Below are positions 23,164-31,597 of a stretch of DNA of 64,000 nt, one piece after another. Within the stretch, counting starts at the first letter, position 1, and every line of letters starts with the position of its first letter. The DNA lies in NCBI GenBank assembly GCA_900544255.1, contig UQUM01000007.1, positions 1 to 64,000 of the forward strand, in the 5' to 3' direction. The stretch comes from an uncultured Sutterella sp. (GTDB taxonomy: Bacteria > Pseudomonadota > Gammaproteobacteria > Burkholderiales > Burkholderiaceae_F). Below the pieces are notes generated by a model that saw only the letters and a program-made list of their open reading frames with translations, ran no database searches and was not told where the DNA came from. The translations under genes were made by a program, and so were the position numbers.

Positions 23164-24636
23164 ATGTCCCGTCATTCTCTGCTTCGCTCCGCGGCGCTTC
23201 TTGCTGCCGGACTTGCCTGCGGCGCCGCGCTCACCGCGAGCCTTTCAGCCTATGCGGAAAAAGGCCGCACGATTTCGCTTCCCGCCGAAGACATCCGGCT
23301 TTTTGCCGATGTGTTCGGCGCCATCAAAAGCTATTACGTGGATGACATTTCGGACAAAAAACTCCTTGAAAACGCCGTACACGGTATGGTGGAAGGCTTG
23401 GATCCCCACTCCTCATTTTTAGACGCCAAAGCGTTTGAAGACCTTGAAGAAAGCACCATAGGCGAATTCGGAGGACTCGGCATCGAAGTCACCAAGGATC
23501 CGTCGGGCGTGCGCGTCATGACGCCGATTGACGACACACCGGCGGCTCGCGCGGGTGTCTTGGCGGGTGACCTCATCGTCAAAATCGACGACAAAGCGAC
23601 GGCCGACCTGTCTTTGAACGAAAACGTGAAGCTGATGCGCGGCAAGCCTGACACCAGCATCGTGCTCACCATCGCGCGCAAGGGCGTCACGAAACCCATC
23701 GTGATGAAAATCACCCGAGCCGTCATCAAGGTGCAGTCCGTCAAGAGTAAAGCGCTTGAAAACGGCCTCGGCTACATCCGTATTTCGCAATTTCAGGAAC
23801 GCACGGCCGACGACGTGGCCGTGGCGCTCACGAAACTCACCGAAGAGAACCATCTCAAGGGGCTGGTGCTGGATCTCAGAAACAACCCGGGCGGCCTCTT
23901 AAATGCCGCAATCGGCGTCTCGGCGGCTTTCCTCGCAGAAAATTCTCTCGTAGTCTCCACGCGGGGCCGCACCGCCGACAATGAGCGCCGCTTTTATGCC
24001 GCTAAGCGCGACTATGCGGTTGCCAACACGGCGATCGATCACATTGCGCAACTCCCCGCCGTCACCAAATCCGTTCCGCTCGTCGTGCTCGTGAATTCTT
24101 CATCGGCCTCCGCGTCGGAAATTGTTGCGGGCGCCCTTCAAGATCAGCACCGCGCCGAAATCATGGGAACGCGCTCCTTCGGGAAGGGCTCCGTGCAGAC
24201 CATCCTGCCCCTGCGCATCAAAAACGACGAAACAACGGGCATCAAAATCACGACGGCCCGCTATTACACGCCGTCGGGCCGCACGATTCAGGCAAAGGGC
24301 ATCACTCCGGACATCGCCGTGGACGATACGCCCGAAGGCAACTATCCTTCCTTTAACCTCAGGGAAGCCGATCTCGCGCACCACCTTCTCGTCACCGACG
24401 GTAAGGACACAAAAAAGGCGTCGGACGCCAATGACACGGATTGGCAAGACGACGATCTAGAACCCGCCAAGGTACCGACGTTGCGCTACCAGTTCGGAGA
24501 CGATAAAGACTTCCCCTTACAGCAGGCCGTCGCGCACCTCTTGGGAAAGAAAGTCATCACGCACGCGGACGTCCAGAAAAAGCTGAAAGAAGAAAAAGCC
24601 GCAGCCGATAAAACGAAAACCACCTCGAACAACTGA
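23164..24636 (+). CDS. ctpA: C-terminal processing protease, S41 family (CtpA/Prc)
   Basis: This 490-residue periplasmic serine protease has a signal sequence (about 1-30) and a PDZ domain (about 100-180, IGEFGGLGIEV onward). In the catalytic S41 core the Ser lies in NSSSASASEIVAGAL and the Lys in RSFGKGSVQT. The C-terminal end is charged and Lys-rich. I chose the ATG at 23164, since the upstream frame overlaps envC and lacks a signal. It probably trims envelope proteins or lytic enzymes, in keeping with the envC neighbour. Confidence 0.93.
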   Translation: MSRHSLLRSAALLAAGLACGAALTASLSAYAEKGRTISLPAEDIRLFADVFGAIKSYYVDDISDKKLLENAVHGMVEGLDPHSSFLDAKAFEDLEESTIGEFGGLGIEVTKDPSGVRVMTPIDDTPAARAGVLAGDLIVKIDDKATADLSLNENVKLMRGKPDTSIVLTIARKGVTKPIVMKITRAVIKVQSVKSKALENGLGYIRISQFQERTADDVAVALTKLTEENHLKGLVLDLRNNPGGLLNAAIGVSAAFLAENSLVVSTRGRTADNERRFYAAKRDYAVANTAIDHIAQLPAVTKSVPLVVLVNSSSASASEIVAGALQDQHRAEIMGTRSFGKGSVQTILPLRIKNDETTGIKITTARYYTPSGRTIQAKGITPDIAVDDTPEGNYPSFNLREADLAHHLLVTDGKDTKKASDANDTDWQDDDLEPAKVPTLRYQFGDDKDFPLQQAVAHLLGKKVITHADVQKKLKEEKAAADKTKTTSNN

Positions 24637-24652
24637 TTTTTTGAGGTTCATC

Positions 24653-25396
24653 ATGGTTAATCCCGCAGCGCCCCGCTACAACCGTCAGGTGCTTTTAAAG
24701 GAATGGGGCCCCGAAGCTCAGACTGCTCTCGCCCGCACTCCTTTCGTGGTAATCGGCGCTGGCGGCGTCGGTTCTCCGGCGCTTCTCACGCTCGTTGAGT
24801 CAGGCGCAGGTTCCGTCACCGTCATCGACGCCGACACAGTGGAAGAAACGAACCTGCCGCGTCAGTCGCTACACACCCCGGCCCGTCTCGGAATGAATAA
24901 AGCGGAAAGCGCCAAATTGGCGCTTTCCGAGATCGATCCCTCGGTACCCGTCACGGCCGTCACGGCTTGGGCCGACGAAGCGCTTCTTGCGACGCTCCTC
25001 ATGCCGGAAACCATCCTGATCGACGCATCGGACAATTCCAAAACGCGCCATATGACAAACCGCGCTGCCCGTGATGCGCACTGCCGCTTGGTGTCCGCGA
25101 GCGCCGTGCGTTTCAGTTTTCAGGTGACGGCGTTCGACTTCCGCTGCGCCCCGTCCCCCTGCTACGACTGTTTTTTCCCGGAAGACGACGAAACGGACGT
25201 CAAAGCCGCGCAGGTCGGCGTTTTCGGTGCCGTCACCGGTATGGCCGGAAACGCTGCCGCCGAAGAAGCCCTCAAAATGGCAGCAGGGATCCCTGGTCTC
25301 GTCAACAAACTCCTCATCGTCGATACGCTTTCGATGAAGTTTGACATCATCGCACTGACTGCCGACCCCACCTGCCCCGTGTGCGGCGGCAAATGA
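24653..25396 (+). CDS. ThiF/MoeB/HesA-family E1-like adenylyltransferase
   Basis: This 247-residue enzyme adenylates the C-terminus of a ubiquitin-like sulfur carrier such as MoaD or ThiS. The nucleotide motif is VVIGAGGVGSPALLTLVESG (about 32-51). The Arg finger region is NLPRQSLH, and the zinc-binding pairs are CYDC and CPVC. No rhodanese domain is fused, so it is the short form. The ATG at 24653 has GAGG upstream. The carrier protein is not adjacent, so molybdopterin versus thiamine cannot be decided. Confidence 0.88.
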   Translation: MVNPAAPRYNRQVLLKEWGPEAQTALARTPFVVIGAGGVGSPALLTLVESGAGSVTVIDADTVEETNLPRQSLHTPARLGMNKAESAKLALSEIDPSVPVTAVTAWADEALLATLLMPETILIDASDNSKTRHMTNRAARDAHCRLVSASAVRFSFQVTAFDFRCAPSPCYDCFFPEDDETDVKAAQVGVFGAVTGMAGNAAAEEALKMAAGIPGLVNKLLIVDTLSMKFDIIALTADPTCPVCGGK

Positions 25397-25830
25397 GGTC
25401 TCTCGTGCCGATCACCATCCGCTCCGGTGCTTGGGAAACGCTTCAGGACGCCGTATCTGACGTGCGTCGGACAGTGTTCGTCAAGGAGCAGGGCATTCTC
25501 CCCGAAAACGAATTCGACGACACGGATCCCGTCTGCACGCACTTTGCGGCTTTTGACGATGCAGGGCGCCCCGTCGGCTGCGCGAGACTCCTCCCCGACG
25601 GGCACATCGGCCGCGTTGCCGTCCTGAAACCGCAGCGAGGCCGCGGCACGGGACGGTTGATTTTGGAAACCGTCCTCACCTACGCCCGGAATCACGGTTT
25701 TTCCCGGGCAATCCTCAATGCACAGACGCAAGCCCGCGGGTTTTACGAAACTTTGGGATTCACGGCCTGCGGCGAACCTTTTGCCGAGTGCGGCATTCCT
25801 CACATCACGATGAGCCGGTCGCTTGCTTAA
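25393..25830 (+). CDS. GNAT-family N-acetyltransferase (ElaA-like)
   Basis: This 145-residue acetyltransferase starts within the stop of the E1-like gene (ATGA overlap). The acetyl-CoA loop is in VLKPQRGRGTGRLILETVL and the C-terminal part is ARGFYETLGFTACGEPF. The early segment VRRTVFVKEQGI with EFDDTD is typical of the ElaA group. The acceptor substrate is unknown. It is convergent with the patatin gene; the stop codons overlap. Confidence 0.88.
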   Translation: MRSLVPITIRSGAWETLQDAVSDVRRTVFVKEQGILPENEFDDTDPVCTHFAAFDDAGRPVGCARLLPDGHIGRVAVLKPQRGRGTGRLILETVLTYARNHGFSRAILNAQTQARGFYETLGFTACGEPFAECGIPHITMSRSLA

Positions 25831-28058
25831 TGCAGGCGACCCCAGTAGAACATCAGTGAGTCTCCCACGCCGTAGGTTCGGCCCAACATCAGGTACATGG
25901 GGCCCACCCAAGTGTCCGCACCCACAAAAAGCGCGTTGGCGTGATGCCAATCGCTCTTGTGGTTTGAAAAGCCCGACGTGTGGTTGAACGCCCGGCCGGC
26001 TTCGTACGTCACCCCGGCATACGCCGCAATCCCTGCTTCCGCAAGTCCCGGGAAAATCTTACGCATCAGCATCAGCCGTCCCACGGCAATCCGGTCCCCG
26101 GTAAATCGCCCCTCGGGGGTACCTGTGAGATTAAATGCGCCGCCCAAACGGAAATACCCGGGAATCGTGGCCTCACCTAAGCGCGCCGACAACAACCCCG
26201 ACCAATTCTTATCAAACGCCGCCGGAACGTTGAGACTCGTCTCCCACACCGTATCAGTAAGGTTCCCCGTGACGCTCCCCGATTCGCTTTCGTGGAAAAG
26301 CCGCCGCACGTCGACCGTGAAATTCACGCCGCGCCGGGGGAAGTTGACGTTGTCCAACGTATCCACCGAAAGCGACGCTCCCACAAAAGGTGCGTGAAGC
26401 CCATAGCCGCCCAGGTCTTCCCCGATGTCCTCACGGGTCTTATACCTCACCCAACCCGCGAAAACGTCCGCCGTTCCCACGCGTCCGAACTCATACCCCA
26501 GCGCCACGTCCGCCGTCTGCTGTTCGCGGATGTAACGCCCGTAGGGATGCTTTTCCGAAGGCGTCTCTGAATAAACATCAATGGGGGTGCGCTCAATTTC
26601 CAGGCGCGGCAACAGGTACCAGGACGAAGCAGCGCCCAAAGGCTGATACCACTCCGACTTAAGACGCCGTGTTTCCCCAAACTGCGCCTCATTGCGCCAC
26701 TCGGCGCCCCAATCGTTCAACCACCCCCAGGTGTGCGCGAGAATCACATTGAAGTTCTGCGTACGTTCGGTATCAAACTGCACGTTGCCACCGAACCTGA
26801 GACTCGAATAACCCCAACTTTTTTCCTCGGGTTCAAAAACGAGCACTTCGGTATTGCGGGGGCCCGGCTCAAAGTGAAACGGCACGCTTCTAAAGTCGCC
26901 GTCCGCCCAAATGCGCCGTGCCGCACGCGCCGCCCTTTCGTCCGTCACCGATTCGTCGATGTCCAAATCCGCATCCCGCACCACTCGTTCGGGATTCACG
27001 GTTTTCAATCCGTCCACCCGCACGGACGACACGCGGTGCGCCGCCTCTTTATTGAGTCCCAACGCCACCTTCCTCTGCCACACCCGATAGTCTTCCGGTG
27101 TTACGCGATAGGCTTTCAATCGGTCTTTCACCGCCATCACCGCGTCATACCCCGCTTTCATGATGGCGTCGGCCTTCGCAAAATCTCCCGACGTAAATTC
27201 GGAGAGATCGGGCGTAATGAGAAGATCCTTCTGACGAATGCTCTCAATCGACGCCTGCACGTTCTGTTCGGTGAGAATATTCACCATCTGACCCATGACG
27301 CCCACGACGCTGTCCAATTTCTCGCGGCCGAAAAGCGGCGTTCCCACGTTGATCGCAATGACGCGCGTTGCCCCTAATTCGCGCGCCTCCGCTACCGGGA
27401 GATTGTCCGTGAGACCTCCGTCCACAAGGAGTGCATCCCCGAAGGGCACCGGCGCAAATGCCCCGGGAATCGACATCGACGCCCGCATCGCCTGCGCCAA
27501 CGTTACGTTTTTAGAGAGCACCACCTTGGCCCCGGTAATAAGGTCAGTGGCCATTGCGGCGTAGGGAATGGAAAGATCCGAGAGATTTTTCACATGGTTT
27601 ACGGGCCGCGTGACGCGCGCCAGGAAAATATCGAGTTCCTGCGTCGGAACCACTCCGGAAGGAAACGACACCCCTGCAGGACTCACACCGATTTCCGCAT
27701 CACTGATGCCCTTGAGATCGTCCGCCTTACGGCGCCATGTGAGAGACGGCCTGTCCGCACGCGGCGCAAACATCTTGGCCCAGTCCACCCCGAGCGTAAT
27801 CGCCCGAATTTCGTCCGCGCTGTACCCCGCGGCATAACCGCCTCCGACCATCGCACCCATGCTCGTCGCAGTAAGAATGTCCACTCGAACGTTCAGTTCT
27901 TCCAGGGCTTTGAGGGCCCCGATATGCGCAAACCCGCGGGCACCGCCGCCCGATAAGACCAACGCGGTTTTTTCCGGCGCCGACACCGTTGCCGCCGTAC
28001 CGATCACCGGCAGCAGAGCCGCCGCCAAAGAAAGAACATACAAAAACTGCCGCATCAC
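25827..28058 (-). CDS. patatin-like phospholipase with an Omp85-type barrel (type Vd autotransporter)
   Basis: This 743-residue protein has a signal peptide (about 1-22) and a patatin lipase domain (about 30-300). The oxyanion motif is GGGARGFAHIGAL, the nucleophile serine is in ATSMGA, and the dyad aspartate is in VDGGLTDNLP. A POTRA-like part (about 335-400) and a C-terminal 16-strand type beta-barrel follow. This is the layout of PlpD. The serine elbow reads A-T-S-M-G, so the usual first glycine of GxSxG is alanine. The enzyme should sit on the outer membrane with the lipase domain secreted or surface exposed. Confidence 0.88.
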   Translation of the reverse strand: MMRQFLYVLSLAAALLPVIGTAATVSAPEKTALVLSGGGARGFAHIGALKALEELNVRVDILTATSMGAMVGGGYAAGYSADEIRAITLGVDWAKMFAPRADRPSLTWRRKADDLKGISDAEIGVSPAGVSFPSGVVPTQELDIFLARVTRPVNHVKNLSDLSIPYAAMATDLITGAKVVLSKNVTLAQAMRASMSIPGAFAPVPFGDALLVDGGLTDNLPVAEARELGATRVIAINVGTPLFGREKLDSVVGVMGQMVNILTEQNVQASIESIRQKDLLITPDLSEFTSGDFAKADAIMKAGYDAVMAVKDRLKAYRVTPEDYRVWQRKVALGLNKEAAHRVSSVRVDGLKTVNPERVVRDADLDIDESVTDERAARAARRIWADGDFRSVPFHFEPGPRNTEVLVFEPEEKSWGYSSLRFGGNVQFDTERTQNFNVILAHTWGWLNDWGAEWRNEAQFGETRRLKSEWYQPLGAASSWYLLPRLEIERTPIDVYSETPSEKHPYGRYIREQQTADVALGYEFGRVGTADVFAGWVRYKTREDIGEDLGGYGLHAPFVGASLSVDTLDNVNFPRRGVNFTVDVRRLFHESESGSVTGNLTDTVWETSLNVPAAFDKNWSGLLSARLGEATIPGYFRLGGAFNLTGTPEGRFTGDRIAVGRLMLMRKIFPGLAEAGIAAYAGVTYEAGRAFNHTSGFSNHKSDWHHANALFVGADTWVGPMYLMLGRTYGVGDSLMFYWGRLH

Positions 28059-28272
28059 TCAGGCTCCCAAGACGATTTGTCGTCAATCTTAACGAATCTC
28101 GTCCGACTGCTCGTCGTCCCGGCAATTCTTAAGAAAACCGTCAGCCGCACCAAATGAGTGCACGACTGCCGCGTTCTACTGCACCGAAAAGGCGCTATCC
28201 CTCAAGTCCTCGTCTATTTCTTCCGATCTAGGTCTTTTGAGAATTGCTTTGTTTTTACACGTTTTTATTTTT

Positions 28273-28288
28273 TGGCACGGTTTTTGCA
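28273..28288 (+). promoter_or_regulatory. sigma-54 promoter of the glutamate ABC operon
   Basis: TGGCACG, four bases, then TTGCA is an exact match to the sigma-54 consensus (-24 GG and -12 GC). Start of transcription is expected near 28299, about 75 bases before the gltI start codon. This predicts RpoN-dependent, activator-driven control, typical of nitrogen or carbon-source regulation. The rest of the 315-base region between the patatin gene and gltI holds no further feature I can name. Confidence 0.8.
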
Positions 28289-28373
28289 GTTCTTTTATTA
28301 AGCCGTTTCGGTGCTTTCTTGGGAAACCCCGGCATCGAACAAAGTAAAACAACAACCTTTCGGAGATTTGATC

Positions 28374-29273
28374 ATGAGAAAAACGCTTCTGGCCGTCCTC
28401 GTCACCGCCGCCGCTTTTTGTTCTGCCGCCGGCGCCGCCGAATTAACCGGTACCCTGAAAAAGGTGGCGGATACCGGCGAAATCACGCTCGGCTACCGTG
28501 AATCCTCGGTTCCCTTCTCCTACCTCAACAACGACGGCAAACCCGTAGGCTATGCCACCGAAATCTGCAAGAAAGTCGCGGAAGCCGTCAAGGTAGCGGT
28601 AAAGAACCCGAACCTTAAGGTGAATTACCAGCCCATCACGTCCGCCAACCGTATCCCTCTGCTGCAGAACGGTACGATCGATATTGAATGCGGTTCCACC
28701 ACCAATTCCAAGGAACGCCAGAAGCAGGCCGCTTTCGGCAACACGTACTTCGTCATTTCCGTGACGGCTGCCGTTAAGAAGGATTCCGGCATCAACAATC
28801 TCACGGATCTCAAGGGAAAGACCGTCACGATGACCTCGGGCACCACGGCCGTACCGCTTTTGAAGAATTACGCCAAGGAAAAGGGTTTTAAGTTCCGTCC
28901 GCTTCTTACCAAAGACTTTGCAGAATCGATGCAGCTCGTCGCTGCGGGACGAGCGTCTGCCTTCGTGATCGACGACATTCTGCTCGCCGGTCAGATTGCG
29001 AACCTGCCGCACCCGGAAAACTACAAGATCCTCACGGGCAAGGTGAATTCTTTGGGCGTCGAACCCTACGGACCGATGTTTCGTAAAGACGATCCGCAGT
29101 TCAAGGCCTTGGTCGACAAGACGCTCGCCGACATGATGGCTTCGGGCGAAATGGAAGCACTTTATAAGACGTGGTTCACCCAGCCCATTCCCCCGAAGAA
29201 CATCAACATGAATTTCCCGATGAACGACATGACGCGGAATGCCTTTAAGAACCCCAATTCCGACGGTATTTAA
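28374..29273 (+). CDS. gltI: glutamate/aspartate ABC transporter, periplasmic binding protein
   Basis: This 299-residue solute-binding protein has a signal peptide (about 1-22) and an SBP family 3 fold. Motifs include GEITLGYRESSVPFSYLN, the ligand region GKPVGYATEICKKVAE, and GTIDIECGSTTNSKERQ, which is typical of GltI. The ATG at 28374 has CGGAGA seven bases upstream. It leads the gltIJKL operon. A strong stem-loop follows before gltJ. Confidence 0.93.
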   Translation: MRKTLLAVLVTAAAFCSAAGAAELTGTLKKVADTGEITLGYRESSVPFSYLNNDGKPVGYATEICKKVAEAVKVAVKNPNLKVNYQPITSANRIPLLQNGTIDIECGSTTNSKERQKQAAFGNTYFVISVTAAVKKDSGINNLTDLKGKTVTMTSGTTAVPLLKNYAKEKGFKFRPLLTKDFAESMQLVAAGRASAFVIDDILLAGQIANLPHPENYKILTGKVNSLGVEPYGPMFRKDDPQFKALVDKTLADMMASGEMEALYKTWFTQPIPPKNINMNFPMNDMTRNAFKNPNSDGI

Positions 29274-29282
29274 TTCCGCCCC

Positions 29283-29319
29283 GCCGCCTGAAACGCCCTC
29301 CCCCGGTTTTTCAGGCGGC
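29283..29319 (+). other. intercistronic stem-loop between gltI and gltJ
   Basis: GCCGCCTGAAA and TTTCAGGCGGC pair perfectly over 11 bp with no U-tract after it. Stems like this often stabilise the upstream binding-protein message and let it be made in excess over the permease. It is not a typical terminator. Confidence 0.7.
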
Positions 29320-29348
29320 TTACCCCCATAAAAAAGAGGCGCCTACGT

Positions 29349-30080
29349 ATGTTTTCGGTTGATTGGTCGGTATTTAACGAACCGGCGCTCCTGGACGATA
29401 ATTCCTGGCTCATCTACATCCTGAACGGTCTCGGCTGGACGGTGTCGCTTGCCGCCGCTTCCTTCATGCTCGCACTCGTCGCGGGCATTCTCATCGGCAC
29501 GGCCTCCACCCTTAAAAACCGCCCGATCCTGCACGCCTTCACCACGGGCTGGGTCGAACTTTTCCGCAACATTCCGCTCATCGTTCAAATCTTTCTTTGG
29601 TTCTTCGTCATCCCGGAATTTATTCCGCCGATGAAAACCTGGATGATTGAAAATGATCCGGTCTGCGGCCAGTTTCTTTCAGCGTTCCTCTGCCTAGGGC
29701 TTTTTACGTCGGCGCGCTTAGCAGAACAGATCCGCAGTGGCATTGACAGCCTGCCGCCGGGGCAGTTAAACGCCGCCAAAGCCATCGGCTTTACGGAAAG
29801 CCAAGCGTACCGCTACGTCATTCTTCCCCTCGCGCTGCGGCTCGTACTCCCGCCGATGACGAACGAAGCGATGAACCTCGTGAAAAACACCTCCATCGCG
29901 CTTACGATCGGTCTTTCCGAAGTCACGATGCGCTCGCAGGAAATGGGAGAAGCGACCTTTCAGTACTTTGCCGCGTTTACGCTCGCCACGGCTTGCTACG
30001 TCGTCGTGACGCTCGTCGTCAACGTTCTCATGCGCACGATTGAAAAGAAAACTGCGCTTGTGGGTTTCATGGCGCACTGA
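29349..30080 (+). CDS. gltJ: glutamate/aspartate ABC transporter permease GltJ
   Basis: This 243-residue inner-membrane permease has the amino-acid ABC pattern FRNIPLIVQIFLWFF in an early helix. The EAA-loop region is NAAKAIGFTESQAYRYVILPLALRLVLPP, which contacts GltL. About five membrane helices are visible. It is 15 bases upstream of gltK. Confidence 0.94.
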   Translation: MFSVDWSVFNEPALLDDNSWLIYILNGLGWTVSLAAASFMLALVAGILIGTASTLKNRPILHAFTTGWVELFRNIPLIVQIFLWFFVIPEFIPPMKTWMIENDPVCGQFLSAFLCLGLFTSARLAEQIRSGIDSLPPGQLNAAKAIGFTESQAYRYVILPLALRLVLPPMTNEAMNLVKNTSIALTIGLSEVTMRSQEMGEATFQYFAAFTLATACYVVVTLVVNVLMRTIEKKTALVGFMAH

Positions 30081-30095
30081 TGGGGAAACAGAGTC

Positions 30096-30782
30096 ATGTT
30101 CAACATTGATTTTTCGTCCGTTACGAATTCCTGGCGTTTCCTTCTAGACGGAGCGTCCTTTACGCTCGAACTCACGCTCGTTGCCGTCACCGGGGGGCTT
30201 CTTCTCGGCACCCTGATTGCCGTTGCTCGGCTTTCTCATAAGTGGTGGCTCAAAACGCTGGCCTCAGCGTACGTGAACGCCATCCGCTCTGTTCCCCTCG
30301 TTCTGCTCCTTTTTTGGGTGTTTTTCTTGATGCCTGAGCTCCTGCGGTACCTTGTGGGCGCATCGCGACCGATAACGGTTGAGGCCTCCGTTTCCGCCAT
30401 GGTGACGTTTGTCGTCTTTGAAGCAGCGTACTTTGCAGAAATCATCCGCGCCGGCATCGGCAGCATCAAGTCCGGGCAGCTCGCGGCCGCAGCGGCCTTG
30501 GGGCTCAACTACGCGCAGACCATGCGTTTCGTGATCCTGCCACAGGCCGTAAAACACATGCTTCCCGTACTTTTAACTCAGGTAATTGTCGTTTTTCAGG
30601 ATACGAGCTTGGTCTACGTCATAAGTGCCAACGATTTCCTGGGCGCTTGTTCTAAAATAGCGCAGCGCGACAGCCAGCTCATATTGATGTATCTTTTGGC
30701 GGCTGTGGTTTATCTCACGGTATCGCTTGCCCTTTCCCGCAGCGTGCGCCGATTTGAAAAACGCGGCGCCCTCCCCCACTAA
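30096..30782 (+). CDS. gltK: glutamate/aspartate ABC transporter permease GltK
   Basis: This 228-residue partner permease has the conserved N-terminal FTLELTLVAVTGGLLLG region, AIRSVPLVLLLFWVFF and the EAA loop AAAALGLNYAQTMRFVILPQAVKHMLP. The heterodimer with GltJ forms the translocation path for glutamate and aspartate. Confidence 0.94.
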   Translation: MFNIDFSSVTNSWRFLLDGASFTLELTLVAVTGGLLLGTLIAVARLSHKWWLKTLASAYVNAIRSVPLVLLLFWVFFLMPELLRYLVGASRPITVEASVSAMVTFVVFEAAYFAEIIRAGIGSIKSGQLAAAAALGLNYAQTMRFVILPQAVKHMLPVLLTQVIVVFQDTSLVYVISANDFLGACSKIAQRDSQLILMYLLAAVVYLTVSLALSRSVRRFEKRGALPH

Positions 30783-30805
30783 GTAAGAATTTAGGATATT
30801 TTCCA

Positions 30806-31540
30806 ATGCCGATGATTGACATCAAGAACGTGAGCAAGTGGTACGGCTCATTTCAGGTTTTGAAAGATTGCTCCACGTCCGTGGAAAAGGGCGAAGTCGT
30901 GGTGGTCTGCGGTCCCTCCGGTTCCGGCAAATCCACACTCATCAAGACGGTAAACGCTCTTGAACCCTTCCAGCAGGGCGAAATCATTGTGGACGGCGTC
31001 AACGTGGGGGATCCCAAGACCGATCTGCCCAAGTTGCGCAGTCACGTCGGGATGGTGTTCCAGCATTTCGAACTCTTCCCGCACCTTTCCATTATCGACA
31101 ACCTCACCCTCGCGCAGATGAAGGTGTTGGGGCGCGGCCGCGAAGAAGCGACTGAAAAAGGCCTGAAGCTTCTTGACCGCGTGGGGCTTTTAAAGCATGC
31201 TCCTAAGTTCCCGGGGCAGCTCTCGGGCGGTCAACAGCAGCGCGTCGCCATCGCCCGTGCCCTCACGATGGATCCCAACTGCATGCTCTTTGACGAACCG
31301 ACGTCGGCACTTGACCCCGAAATGATCAACGAAGTGCTCGACGTGATGGTGAGCCTTGCAAAAGAAGGCATGACGATGATGGTCGTCACGCACGAAATGG
31401 GCTTTGCCCGCAAGGTTGCCGACCGCGTGGTCTTCATGGAAGCAGGGCAGATTTTGGAAGACAGCCCGAAGGAACGGTTCTTTGTGGAACCCACGAGCGA
31501 ACGCGCCAAGCAGTTCCTCTCGAAGATCATTTCGCACTGA
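30806..31540 (+). CDS. gltL: glutamate/aspartate ABC transporter ATPase GltL
   Basis: This 244-residue ABC ATPase has Walker A GPSGSGKST (about 36-44), the signature LSGGQQQRVAIARAL, Walker B MLFDEPTSALDPE and the switch histidine in VVTHEMGFAR. It energises the gltJK permease. It is the last operon gene; a terminator follows at 31565. Confidence 0.96.
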   Translation: MPMIDIKNVSKWYGSFQVLKDCSTSVEKGEVVVVCGPSGSGKSTLIKTVNALEPFQQGEIIVDGVNVGDPKTDLPKLRSHVGMVFQHFELFPHLSIIDNLTLAQMKVLGRGREEATEKGLKLLDRVGLLKHAPKFPGQLSGGQQQRVAIARALTMDPNCMLFDEPTSALDPEMINEVLDVMVSLAKEGMTMMVVTHEMGFARKVADRVVFMEAGQILEDSPKERFFVEPTSERAKQFLSKIISH

Positions 31541-31564
31541 TTCCCGGTTCCGGAATCTCACGAG

Positions 31565-31597
31565 CGGCAGGGCGTTTCGGCGCTTCTGCCGTTTTCT
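31565..31597 (+). terminator. terminator of the glt operon
   Basis: CGGCAG and CTGCCG form a stem whose loop contains a second GCG-TTTCGG-CGC hairpin, followed by TTTTCTT. Its right edge touches the stop codon of the convergent hipA-like gene. Confidence 0.8.

Noticed and set aside
25162..25950. 262-codon minus-strand frame opposite the ThiF-like and GNAT genes
   Set aside because: Both plus-strand genes have clear family motifs and coupled starts; the opposite frame has none.
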